This document shows positions 23,901-34,539 of a stretch of DNA of 64,000 nucleotides, one piece after another. Source of the stretch: Haberlea rhodopensis. Lineage: Eukaryota; Streptophyta; Magnoliopsida; Lamiales; Gesneriaceae. The stretch covers positions 2,232,001 through 2,296,000 of the forward strand of contig CAJQUN010000052.1 in assembly GCA_907163345.1 (NCBI GenBank), in the 5' to 3' direction. Below the pieces are notes generated by a model. It had not been told where the DNA came from and searched no databases. It saw only the letters and a program-made list of their open reading frames with translations. Positions within the stretch are counted from its first letter, which is position 1; each line of letters begins with the position of its first letter. Position numbers and translations under genes: made by a program.

Positions 23901-24857
23901 TGAGAGTAGATAATGATTTTATATCTTCCAGCCAAACTATCACAAGCAAAAAATTAATTAACCTGCCATAAAATTGGAAATTTTTATCAATTGGAAATTG
24001 TATTTTATCCCAGGATTGGTTCAGCTCACTTTAAAGTAAACATTGGTTGAGATTGATAGATCATAGGTTAGAGAATCAATAACATAAGCAAAAAAATCAA
24101 ATATCAAAAGCTATTTTTTTTGTCTAAAAATAGATAAGTATTTCTGAAAAGTATTTGCAAACACCACAAATCTCGTGTATTATGTGTTTTATTTTCAGCT
24201 AACTATTATATTTTTCAATAACTAAGTTTAGGGTTTTAATCTTAAAAAATTAGACAATAATATCACTATAATATAATAATCAATATATGTAGAATTAGAA
24301 TGTGTTTTTAATTTTTTTTTGTTTTCATTATTTCACGTTCCTAATTAAAACATAAGCTTGGGATTGGGTTCCATATTATTTCATAAATTACTAATAAAAA
24401 ACATCGGAAATAATATATCAGATGCTTTTCTTTGAGCCAGCTACGTGTAACTAATGCAGTCCCAATAGAATGTTCCCTTGAATATTTGCAATTGGAAAAG
24501 AGGATAAGATCATCACCTTATCCTTTAAGAAAAGACTACTTTTAGTTTGATCTCTTATTCGATTTATATTATGAAAGTGTAGGGAATATGATACATGCAT
24601 GCATCCGGAATATAAACAAATTTGGATTCCATCAAGGATGTATATGAAGAGAAACCAATTGATATTAAGAGTTTATATATTTGGAGCTTATTTAAAGCAG
24701 ACTGCATATTGTGACACGTCCATGAGTCACGAGCAAAACATCAACGTTCCGCCACTATAGTATCCACACGATCAATCATCTAAAGGGTTTAGAAATCAGA
24801 TTAGCGAAAATAGAATACACACCTTAATTCATTATAAAGATGTCGATGACTTGTAGC
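23901..24857. other. AT-rich intergenic DNA with a small LTR relic
   Basis: No gene. At about 24720-24790 the words CACGAGCAAAACATC and TATCCACACGATCAA resemble part of the solo LTR inside the SNU13 intron (43150-43210), which suggests a short relic of the same family. The remainder shows nothing recognisable. Confidence 0.35.
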
Positions 24858-25044
24858 TAGAGATATCAAACGGAGCGGACAACACGAGGCACAACATGAG
24901 CACGACACACCACACGACACGACCCATTTGCTACAGTGTCGTGCCGTGACAGGCACGACCCGTGAGATGGGTCGTGCCAGGCCATAGGGTGCCGGCCCGT
25001 TTCCAAACTGTGCAGGCAAGGGCACTGTCCGTTTGATACCTATA
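24858..25044. mobile_element. hAT-like MITE (187 bp)
   Basis: Terminal inverted repeats TAGAGATATCAAACGGA and TATAGGTATCAAACGGA (right end read on the minus strand) bound a GC-rich interior full of GCACGAC words. It is flanked by CTTGTAGC (24850-24857) and TTTGTAGC (25045-25052), an 8-bp target duplication with one change. A 5'-TAGAG end with an 8-bp duplication fits hAT-type MITEs. A related truncated copy is at 55554-55700. There is no coding capacity. Confidence 0.85.
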
Positions 25045-25052
25045 TTTGTAGC

Positions 25053-25950
25053 CCATCTGAAACCGACCTGTAATTACGACTTAGAAATATCGTGTTCGAG
25101 TCTTCATCCCCGTCAACTAGTAGTTTTAATAGTGGCTAAAAAAAATTAATTATAAAGATAAAACATCATTGCATGGTCTGCAGGTGTATGTGTCCACTGT
25201 CCACTATTTCTTTCTTCACATGGAGTGTCACATTCTCCATCCCCACAATTCATCCTCCATTAATTCAGGATAATTATGGATAAAAAAAATCAAGGATATT
25301 AATATTCAATATATATACCATGAATCTATTGTCCCGCAATACATTTTCTTCAATTGCATCATTTCATGTTGGAATGACTTATTAATCAAGTAGCATTATA
25401 ATAGTATAGCTTTAACAATTATAAAATACAGTATGATAATTATAAAATTGTTGCATTAATTATTTAATAGTTTTTAATTTGTTGGATATATATATTTCAC
25501 AATCCGATAAGTCATGTTCAATGTGTGGCAAATGAAAGAGACTTCAAGGTTGGGAGGCATTAACAACTTGATTCCAAAAAACAATTATAGTTGAAAATTC
25601 AAATCATATCAGATGCATTAACCAGTGTATGCATTACTTATTTATAAAAATATAATATATGATATTTAGGATTACCAATATTCTATGTAATAATTGATTT
25701 ACTGACTCGTAATGCAATTATATCATATTTGGCTGGAAAATTCTGCACCCAATGACCAACACATATCTATAGGTTCATCGGATGCACCAAAGAATTTATT
25801 TGCACACACATATATATCTACATGTAATAAAATAAGAGCAGGTGGCCAAAGATCACTTGATCTAGTGTCATAAACCTCACATTCAGGGAGATGCATGTGT
25901 TCAAATCCATGTATAAACAATTCCTCTCCCTCAATTATAGTTGTAATAGT
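25053..25950. other. AT-rich intergenic DNA
   Basis: No recognisable gene or repeat. A 65-codon minus-strand frame at 25723-25920 has no known motif. Confidence 0.4.
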
Positions 25951-25959
25951 TGATCAAAG

Positions 25960-26870
25960 AAAAAAAATAAGAGCAGATGATGATATCATCTTGCATTATC
26001 AATTGGGAGGGAGGCGTCGGTCCTGGACTGTGTGGGTCTGGTGATGGTGTTCGTGGCGATGGATGCTGCCTCGCGAGGTTAGGAGTAGGGGGTTTCCAGG
26101 CTTGAGTTGGTTTTTCTGTTCCGGCGATGGTTGCGCGCAACCCTGGCATCTGGTATGACGCTCTTTGGTGTTCATGCTCGGGTTTAGGGAGCAACTTGTG
26201 TATTATTTTGTATATGCCTATCCGGTCGTGTGATGTCCCCTATTTTGCTACTGTATTATATTTTGCTACTATATTATATTTGCCTATTATGTGTTTATCT
26301 TCGTTTAGTGTGTTTTCATAGTTCTGGTTTTATGTGTCGGTGTCATATAGTGTCTATTACTGGGTTTCTATGTGTTTCTCTTTTGTTTTTCTTGTGGGGG
26401 CTCTTTTGGTATGGTTCTTTACTGGAGTATCAATTGGTTTTGACTATTGTGCCTCTCGGTTTCGTGCGACACCCAATGGGATGGCTTTTCATAAGGGTTT
26501 GGGAGGCGTAGGCTTGTGCGTTTGTCGTCCTTTTATCAGTTTATGCACTTCGTCTATATCTATATGAACATTCACTTGCATTGGAAGACAGTTCACTTAC
26601 TTGTCCGTCCTCTGAGATTCATGGGGATCGAGTTTGGATTTGGTAGTTCATGTCACATTCTCGTCTACGACCTGTGATCTTGCAGTGATCTACTTTTTCT
26701 TTTCACCTAGCTACCCCGCTTTGGTTTGGAATCGAAGCTTCTATGGTGTTTATTTGATGTTTTTATCTTTTCGTTGCTTGTGGTTTTTAAGGTTGTTGGT
26801 ATTGCTGTATTTTGTTGTAATTGTCATACCGGACAATTTCTAATTAATATATTTTACCTTTCAAAAAATA
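25960..26870 (+). mobile_element. Probable LINE 3' fragment
   Basis: This 0.9-kb block is much richer in G and T than its surroundings. It ends in an A/T-rich tail (ATATTTTACCTTTCAAAAAA) after TGTAATTGTCATACCGGAC. This composition change and tail are typical of truncated plant LINE 3' regions. There is no reverse-transcriptase motif and no defined target duplication. Several overlapping plus-strand frames are open only because of low stop density. It could instead be part of another element. Confidence 0.4.
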
Positions 26871-27236
26871 AAAATATTATTTTTCAATAAAATTATGCGA
26901 CAAATTATCTTTCTCAATAAAATATCACTCACAGTAATCTCACAAAATTTTTAAAACTAAAAAATTATTCTACATAAAAAATTATATCAATTAATTGTAA
27001 AATATAAAAAATTCATAATTTTATTAAGATTTCTAAAATTTCGTATCAAAATTATCTAATATCAAATTTATTATACATGCATGCAATACATGTGCATAAT
27101 AATATGTTATGCATACACAGCGTGTACTCTGGTCCGCTAATAGAATAACAAAGATATATGCATACACAATATGTATGTATATATTGCTACTATTTTGTAG
27201 GTATGTACGGAGGCAGTCGTCGTCCTCTGGCTATGT
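26871..27236. other. AT-rich intergenic DNA
   Basis: Strongly A/T-rich sequence with no recognised gene or repeat. Confidence 0.4.
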
Positions 27237-27795
27237 TAGAGTTGTCAACACGGTCAGCCCGTTTGTTTGGCCAGCCTGACCAGCGGCCCAAACAAGCCCA
27301 GTCTATTTGGGCTCACCTCCAGAGTTGGGTAAACCCCAACCTGACCCGGAGACGGGCTGGGGGTTAGGGATGGCCATCCAACCGAAAATTTAAAAAATTC
27401 CAAATGAACTTCCCGAACCTGTAACTGATGCTAGAAGAATACTGTAACTTACTTCCGGTTTTATCTAGACATTAACTATGTTACTAAAAATAATTGACTA
27501 TCGAATCAGTATTTTACTCAATTTTGAAATACATGTTTCAACTTTTAAGCACGACCAAGTGAAAAATATATAGCGAATTGGATTCTTCATTGTGATATAA
27601 GTTCTTATTTACGAATTGAGGCTAAAAAATGAACTATTTTTTTTAAAAAAGCCAAGCTCTCGGGCCAGCTCGCCAACCAGCCAAAACACGCCGTCCAAAC
27701 GAGCTTGCCCATATATGTCCGTCAATATATTGGCCCAACTCGCCTATTTGGTGGGTCGGGCCGCTGATCTTGCCCATTTTGACACATTTATGCCA
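27237..27795. mobile_element. hAT-like MITE, apparently with a nested insertion
   Basis: The left end TAGAGTTGTCAACACGG and the right end, read on the minus strand as TAAATGTGTCAAAATGG, are similar inverted termini. Both ends carry GC-rich words (CAGCCCGTTTG, GGCCAGCCTGACC; then GGGCCAGCTCGCC, GGTGGGTCGGGCC). The AT-rich middle (about 27368-27650) begins GGGATGGCCATCC, which may be a second insertion. The target duplication is not resolved. Confidence 0.5.
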
Positions 27796-27865
27796 TATGC
27801 AGTTGGCTTACGTATGTGCACTCCAATTTTATCTCTATTTTTCTTTATTTCTTATCTTGTTATTA

Positions 27866-28173
27866 TCTATACTATATTATAAAGTGTAAACCACTTATAA
27901 TAACTATTTTGGTCTGTCCTAAATAAACCATTGTGAAATTACTTATATGTCCAAATAAATTACTTTGTTTTATTATTAAGGGGCAAAAAGGTAACAAAAA
28001 AAAACATCACATCTCTCCCTCAATGTTCCAAAACTGTTTCAATTTAAAAAAAACAAAGAATCCCTACATCCGCTTTAAAAAATTGTGATATGATGCGCAA
28101 AGTTTTACACATATCCAATACAAAACATTTATTTATTACGTTACACACGCAACGCGTGTACGTCGTCCGCTAG
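27866..28173 (+). mobile_element. Non-autonomous Helitron (308 bp)
   Basis: It starts TCTATACTATATTATAAAG and ends CTAG, inserted between A (27865) and T (28174), the Helitron target rule. A perfect 6-bp-stem hairpin ACACGC-AAC-GCGTGT lies at about 28144-28158, 11 nt before the 3' CTAG. There are no terminal inverted repeats and no target duplication, as expected. It has no Rep/helicase coding capacity. Confidence 0.92.
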
Positions 28174-28240
28174 TCTTGTTATTATGTTTGAACAACCATT
28201 ATAACAATTGTCTTTCGATCAAGGTCAGATCCAAGATCCA

Positions 28241-29365
28241 ATAAGGCTTTGTTCGGCTCGTATGATTTGATGTGGATAAATTATTTATCAACCACATCGT
28301 TTGTTCTTCTGAAGGATAGGGAAGCTCCAAAAATTTGAAAAGCCGACTTTGTTCACACAAAATCTTACGCCTTGAATGAAAAAAATCACACATCACAGGC
28401 GTGATTACTTGAATAGGAAATGTAAATATTTTGAATTGACTTTACTAGGCTTCAAAATACACTATTTATCCCTTTTAATAATTAAAATAATAATTAAATC
28501 CTAATATTTATGTACAAAACATTGCTTACTGGTAAACTATGGGTGAAAATTTGGGTACAGGTATGAGTACTTGACACCAAATTCTATTATAAAATGTCGG
28601 GTTTGGGTAGTACCTGACACCAAATTCTATTATTATCGGGTCTGGTTCATAGAATTTTTACTACCCAAAACCTGATATAACAGGTAAACAATGATGGACA
28701 TATCATAGGTAAACAATGATGGACATCGCATGAATGGGGGCAACGAAAATCATCGACATTGTTAAATGACTGTTGCTGCCTTTTCAACGGATTCTTCTAC
28801 TATGGTTACTGCTGTGTCTGAGATTTTCATTGGAGTGGATCGCTGTCGGAAGAAGATGAAGCTTTCGTCTTGTGATGAAACTAGAATTCGAAAACAAAAA
28901 CCAAGGAAAAGAGAAGGAAAGGGAAATGATATGAAAAGTTTCAGAAAGACATGGAGTTTAGAGGGGTGGAGGCAGATCTGAAATTGGGAATGAAGAAGTG
29001 AATAATGGAGGCAGATCTGAACTTCTGAAGGAAGAAAGACGAATAATGGAGGCAAATCTAAAATTGGGGAACATGAGTAGTAATTATGAGGGTAACAAAA
29101 TAGGATGGATTTGGTTGGCAAAAAAAATTAATGTCCGTCAACAAGAATAAATGTAATAAATCAATATGAATTTAGTTTCAAATATTAAAACTGGAGACAA
29201 CAAAATTAATTGTGAAGATATTTTGGTCAATTCACAAAATTAATGCACAATTTAAAAATACATCATATAATTCATCACGCTATATTATTTATTCTTATTT
29301 ATCATCTATTTATCACTCTTAATATTCGACATTCACTTATCTTGTCCTCGTACCAAGCACACCTT
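28241..29365. mobile_element. Putative inverted-repeat DNA element (about 1.1 kb)
   Basis: The left end reads AAGGCTTTGTTCGGCTCG, followed by GATGTGGATAAATTATTTAT. The right end on the minus strand reads AAGGTGTGCTTGGTACGAGG, followed by GATAAGTGAATG and GATAAATAGATGA. The two ends are imperfect inverted repeats over about 50 bp. Inside are short direct repeats: AATTCTATTAT around 28580-28630, GGTAAACAATGATGGACAT twice at 28684-28726, and GGAGGCAGATCTGAA around 28970-29060. A 119-codon minus-strand frame (28762-29121) has no known domain. Target duplication is ambiguous. Confidence 0.4.
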
Positions 29366-30449
29366 AATTATATCGAGATGAATATTTTTCGGGTGAAACT
29401 ATATATTTAAACCTGCAATACATATTTAAAATTTTTTTACGAAATAATATATATTTATAGGAAGAAAAATCTATTGATTGATTATTTATATTTAAAAAAT
29501 ATAAATAATTGAAAGCTTGAAAGAATTTATTTTGACCACTGTTATTAATTTTATTTAAATGACCAGTATTTACAATGGCGAATGCAGAAAAAATATACAG
29601 GGAGACAAAAAATAGTAACCTAAATAAATAAGAATGATAACTTGGCAAATTATTTTTCTGTCATCAAATCTCAAATCTAAATTATTTTGATAAATGCAAT
29701 GCGTGTTATAATTACAAAAATCATAATTTTACCAAAATATGTTTGTCACCTATCTCCCATAGTAGAAGATCTATAGTTTGAACAATAATAGATGAACCAC
29801 ACATATAATATTTGTACAGTTTGTAATAGATATAGAAAAAGTAATACTGTATCACTTATAATTTGATATAAAATACATAGCATTGATGTAGACTATTTAT
29901 GAGAGATAAAATTCGTTATTGTTCAAACTAAATATGATCTATAGATAATCCACACACAAATCTAAGTGTGTATATTTTTTTTCTATTTTTAAAATAATTT
30001 TAAGTAGTGGTATAACATGGTTATAAAAAGTACACGCTTAATTATTGGTAATTGGGATAATTATAAAAAGTACACACTTAATGATCAAAATTTATCAATG
30101 GATTGAGTTTTATATAAAAAATGAGAAATTGATAAATTTTAGTCATTAATCCAACACTTGAGGTATTATGCAATTCGGTAGACAATAATTATTGTAGTAA
30201 TAGTTATACCCGACAAGAAAGAATTTTAAAAAATGGGCCCACGGCCATAACGGTGTAGTGGGTTTTGGATGGCTATTGATGGGCTTCTATGAACTTGTTT
30301 TAGTTGGGCCTATCCGAAAAGTACCTGGATGGAAGAAATATAATATAGCTTGTGTGCCTACGTATTAGATGAAATCATGCAAGTTCAGAATCTAGACCTT
30401 CTGGTTAACTCAATAAAATTCGTACCGTTAATATGGTATTCGTTTTCTT
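29366..30449. other. AT-rich intergenic DNA
   Basis: No gene recognised. Near 30005-30095 an AT-rich phrase containing TATAAAAAGTACAC and CTTAAT is repeated. Nothing else is notable. Confidence 0.4.
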
Positions 30450-30457
30450 GGCAAAAG

Positions 30458-31592
30458 CTAAGTCACATAAGTCTGATGCGGGAGCGGATGCGGATGCGGA
30501 TACGTGAGTGCGTCAATTTGCAAAAAATTTGAGTGCGGGTGCGCCTATTAAAAATTAATAAATAAATAAATATATATACATACACACTGATGACATGAAG
30601 TTAAACATATATAATATACATCATTTTTAACAAACTCACATCTTTATTATATTATTTACAAATTTACAATATGAAGTTCTTAACAACTTTGATGTTTGCA
30701 GCTTTATCATTCCTAAAAAACATTAAAATTAGATTTTGTTGAACAATCTAACTTTTGCAGCTTTGGAAAAATGTTATAGCCAGTGATACAACGTAATTTG
30801 AATCTTGTATTTGATCGTTCGTCTAGTAAGAATTCTCCAAAAACTATATTGTAGAAATAGAAATGAAGTATTAAGGTTTTGTTTTATTTTAAGATATAAA
30901 ATAACGAATTTGAAAAATGAAACCAAATTGTTCATATTTATTTCAACATGTTTGGTAATAATATGAATTTATTAAAAATGACTCATATTATTTCCGGAGA
31001 CTTATATTATTACTTTATGAAATGACTAATATAAACATTTAAATTAACTCAATAAAATAAAAATTTTATTTATAAAGTTCATTATATTAATTTTCATGCA
31101 AAAAACTAAGATATCAAATTTATTATTATTTACTCCGCAAAAATATTACAAAATCACAGATTTATCATACTTTCTTTTATCACATATTTTAATCTTTCAT
31201 ATGTTATTATGTCTTTTCATGATTCATTATCTATCTATTTAACATATAATATAATTTTCTTACCAACCCGAAAGACCTAGAACCATAAAAATTCATCTAA
31301 ACCCAAAATCGAAGAATTTTTTTTATAATTACAAAAAAAAAAAAAAAAAATCGGAGGATTAAGGAGGATTAACAAGACTTAGTAACTTTGTGCGCGACTT
31401 AGTAAATCTTAATGCGCGAATTAGGAAATCTTAGTGCGCGAATTAGAAAATCTTAGTGCTCGAACTAGAAATTCTTAAAGCGCGAACTAGAAATTCTTAA
31501 GTCGCCTTAATGCGCCGCACGCGCACCGAGTTCGCCAGTTCGCGGTCGGAGCGCCAGTGCGTGGATGATGGTAGGAGGATTATGTGACTTAT
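30458..31592. mobile_element. Inverted-repeat element with 8-bp target duplication (1.1 kb)
   Basis: TAAGTCACATAA (30459-30470) is matched by its exact inverse TTATGTGACTTA (31580-31591). Immediately outside are two copies of GGCAAAAG (30450-30457 and 31593-31600), an 8-bp direct duplication; with the next base it may be read as 9. Just inside the left end are GC-rich units (GGAGCGGATGCGGATGCGGA). Just inside the right end are GCGC-rich units, including a 22-bp minisatellite. The interior is AT-rich and has no transposase. An 8-bp duplication fits hAT; 9 would fit Mutator. The termini match no family I know. Confidence 0.72.
31392..31501. repeat. 22-bp minisatellite, five copies
   Basis: Units of the type GCGCGAATTAGAAAATCTTAGT start at 31392, 31414, 31436, 31458 and 31480 with no indels. 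It lies at the right subterminal part of the element at 30458-31592. Confidence 0.93.
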
Positions 31593-31601
31593 GGCAAAAG
31601 C

Positions 31602-32640
31602 CCATAAAAGATTCTTTTCCAACTTGAAGAGACAAGTAACATTTTTTTTGAGGTACAACTGCAAGGGGTGAGAGAATGTGCTATCCTGAACAAAGCCAAT
31701 GTCCATAGAATCCATCAAATTTACATCTTGGCACTTTCAATCACGTTTAGATCTTTATTTCTGTCATGCCCCGGCCCAGACCCGCTCGAACGCGATTGCA
31801 CAGTGAACTCATATAGTAACTACTTTGTATTTGTCATCACTATACGAAAATTGTTAACCAGGTTGCTATAATATTCTATTGTAACCCTCTTATAAACCAT
31901 TTTAAACTTTCATTTTTTACTTGTGTGGGATAAGGGTATTTCTTTTTTCGGTCTTTATTCGATGGTTATATTCTGAATTTTTGGATGAAAACCCATTTGT
32001 TTGCCACTGATTTGTAGAATATTCATGTAATTTATAAATTTAAAGTGTTTAATGTGTGTCATGGATGAATGATATTATGCTAGTAAATTGTGTTTTTTAT
32101 TTGTTTTTCCTTCTTTTTACCAATCTAAGTATATGAGATTAGTGGGATAGAGGAATGTTGGATTGAGATAAAAAATTAATCTGTAAGCATGATATACATT
32201 TGTTGAAAGACAAAGTATAGTAGTATGCCTATGTAATTTGCAAATTGCAAGTAGATGTTGCGTGTACATTACTTTATCTATTTATGTTATTATTATTTTA
32301 ACCTCTCACCATGGATTTTAAATCCGCCCCCGATGGTAAAAGCCATGGATTTTAAATCCGCCCCGATGGTAAAAACGACGTTTGAGATTCTTTAGTTTAT
32401 ATGTCAAAAATGGTATTTTCGTATATGTTGATATTGTGACATTCATACTTAGTTAATGAATGACTTTCGATAATTTAAAAAAAAACATTCGCAAATCTTG
32501 CACTTGATATTCCATCCAACCAAAACTATCGGTAAGATGTTTCAAATATGGATACAAAAGTATATTAACTGCTTTTTATTGGCAGCATTCGGACTCCAGA
32601 ATCATATAAATTCTTAAATTCGTCTGGTCTGTGCCAACCC
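31602..32640. other. Intergenic DNA with a short tandem duplication
   Basis: No gene. A 34-bp unit (CCATGGATTTTAAATCCG, then CCCC...GATGGTAAA) is duplicated in tandem at 32309-32342 and 32343-32375, the second copy lacking one C. Part of each unit, GGATTTTAAATCC, is palindromic. Confidence 0.6.
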
Positions 32641-32649
32641 AAGCATATG

Positions 32650-33240
32650 CTTAAGAGGGGAACTTGTGAAATTTACCCCAGTGATTTATAAATATGCATT
32701 TGATTATATGTGGTTTGCATAATATATCTCGTTGTACCCTTCCATAATTTTCAGAATTTTTTGGCTTGAAATGTCAAAAATAACATCGTTTATGTGTGTG
32801 TATTTTGCACCAGCTCACAAACCGTAGAGTGTACTGTTTACTTTCAAACCACATGGAGATAAGTTGCACATGATCGAAACCACATGTGGAACATTTACCG
32901 AAATCAAATGTGGTTAAATTGTCATAGGATAAAACTCCGTCAAATTTCTTTACTAATTTTAAGTGCAAATTACATTCATGTGTTATTCAAAATAGACATA
33001 TTATCCTGTTATTCAAAGTAGACATATTACATCCCTTATGTTTTATTCAGGTGTAATTTGCCCCCTAAAGGGTACACTGACCTTCTAACATGTAATTTCA
33101 AATCAGATGCAAGATATGAAGGGTGTAACACAAATCAAACACGAAGGCGGTGTTTTGCACCTATTTTCAAATAACAGGGAGCTAAAGTCTAAAACTTATA
33201 AACTATTCAAAACCACATGGATATTCCACACAACAAAATA
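32650..33240. repeat. Second copy of the 'CCCC-TGTGGTTT' repeat family
   Basis: Degenerate units such as AATTTACCCCAGTGATTTAT and ATGTGGTTTGCATAATATA are followed by inverted-sense units (AAACCACATGGAGATAA, AAACCACATGTGGAACATT) and tandem units (TGTTATTCAAAATAGACATA). This is the layout of the foldback repeat at 9425-9830, more decayed. Confidence 0.65.
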
Positions 33241-33246
33241 AAATGA

Positions 33247-33605
33247 TTATTGTAATTTCCATGGTAGACACCGGAGGTTGGAGCAAATCCCGTTCCATGA
33301 ATCTCTACATTTACCATCAATATCTCCATCGCAGCAGTTGCAAACAACTCCAAGATTTGCAAATACTTTAGAGTACCCTATACCAATATGATCATTTCAA
33401 AAAGTTAATTTACAATAAAAAAATCAATTGTATATTTCAAGAATATTACTGAGACGGAGAAATTTTAGAGAGAATCCTTACTTTGTTGAGGTTGGATTAT
33501 TGGCGGTGGTCTAGCTTCAACCCTAATATTATTTTCTTGAAACGTGAAGCTGATTGATGTGATTAAAAACATCAGCAAGTACAGAGATGGCCTGAATAAA
33601 CCCAT
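33247..33605 (-). CDS. Putative secreted cysteine-rich peptide (84 aa, two exons)
   Basis: Exon 1 is 33605-33482 and exon 2 is 33377-33247, joined across a GTAAGG...TATAG intron of 104 nt in phase 1. The product has a hydrophobic N-terminus (MGLFRPSLYLLMFLITSISF) typical of a signal peptide, with a possible cleavage near residue 31 (VEA|RPPP). A proline-rich spacer and a mature tail with six cysteines follow: CNCCDGDIDGKC, then SWNGICSNLRCLPWKLQ. I recognise this only as resembling small plant secreted peptides with a CxCC...C...C...CxPWK pattern; no receptor or function is claimed. A TATA-like sequence (ACTATAAAGAC on the minus strand, near 33770) lies upstream. Both exons are short, which hides the gene from simple open-frame scans. 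Confidence 0.7.
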
Positions 33606-34264
33606 TAATGGCAATTACTAGGTTTCTTTAAAAAATATAATTTTGCGACGAAATTAGTGTAATTTGTATCTGGGGATGCATGCAGGTATATAATTCCTTT
33701 CAGGGTTTTTGACTTACTATGGCATTTTCAATTTGATTTGAAGGACTTGTGGACTTCTCGTATGTCTTTATAGTCAAATTCCTATATGGGTTCTAGCTTC
33801 TAGATGGAAGCTTCTTCCTTCAATGGAAATGGAAAAGTATGTATTAAGAGGTATTCAATCATAAATTATAAATTATAGAGAAAAATTGAACATTTCTATT
33901 ATCTTCATATTATTAATGAATTCACATTCTAAAGAGAAAAAAGAAAACTGTTATTGACATTACGTTAATTATATAAAATTGACTGGGTAAAATTTAAAAC
34001 AATTAATTTAAAATTAAAACCCAATGCAAGAGGTCTCGAGCTCGAGTCATCTTCCCTCCCCTAAAAAACTAAAAAAGAAAAAAGAAAAAAAATGGTATAG
34101 AAAATATAAGAAATTTTGGAATGGGGTGATGAATAATATATTAATAGTCACCTTCTGCACGCGTTGCGTGCATATACATTTTTTTGTAAAATGATGTGAT
34201 AATTGTAACGTCCACTTTTTATTTTGGTTTTATTTTTTTATTTTAACTAAAATTATGAAATGAT
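33606..34264. other. Intergenic DNA upstream of the cysteine-rich peptide gene
   Basis: Contains the likely promoter and leader of that gene, then AT-rich DNA. At 34157-34171 the words GCACGCGTTGCGTGC form the hairpin seen at Helitron 3' ends, on the minus strand, but no CTAG end is clear. The copia target site follows. Confidence 0.4.
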
Positions 34265-34269
34265 TATAC

Positions 34270-34539
34270 AAGTTAAAGACAAAGAAGAAGAACAAGCCCA
34301 AATCAATACATGCACCAAACAAAGCCCATGCAAGAATCAGGCCCATCGTATATGATTAGCAACGAGAATGTTCTATCAAATGGAATATTTCTTGTTGTGT
34401 TTGTTATAACAGATGACACGTGTCATATTATCATTGGTTCTTCTCTTTATAAATATATATACCAAAACTTGTAGATGGACAGAGAATGGGGATATGAAAT
34501 ATATTTTCTGCATTCTTCTTTGCATTACAATTCTCTAAC
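34270..34539 (+). repeat. Left LTR of the copia element (270 bp)
   Basis: Equal in length to the right LTR and differing at eight positions by eye. It contains the TATA-like TTTATAAATATATATACC near 34446-34463, followed by the likely transcription start. Confidence 0.92.

Noticed and set aside
26127..26843. Several hydrophobic plus-strand frames
   Set aside because: Open because of T/G-rich composition in a probable LINE tail; no domain and mutually overlapping frames.
28762..29121. 119-codon minus-strand frame
   Set aside because: Low-complexity Phe/Pro/Ser composition across short direct repeats inside a putative DNA element; no family resemblance.
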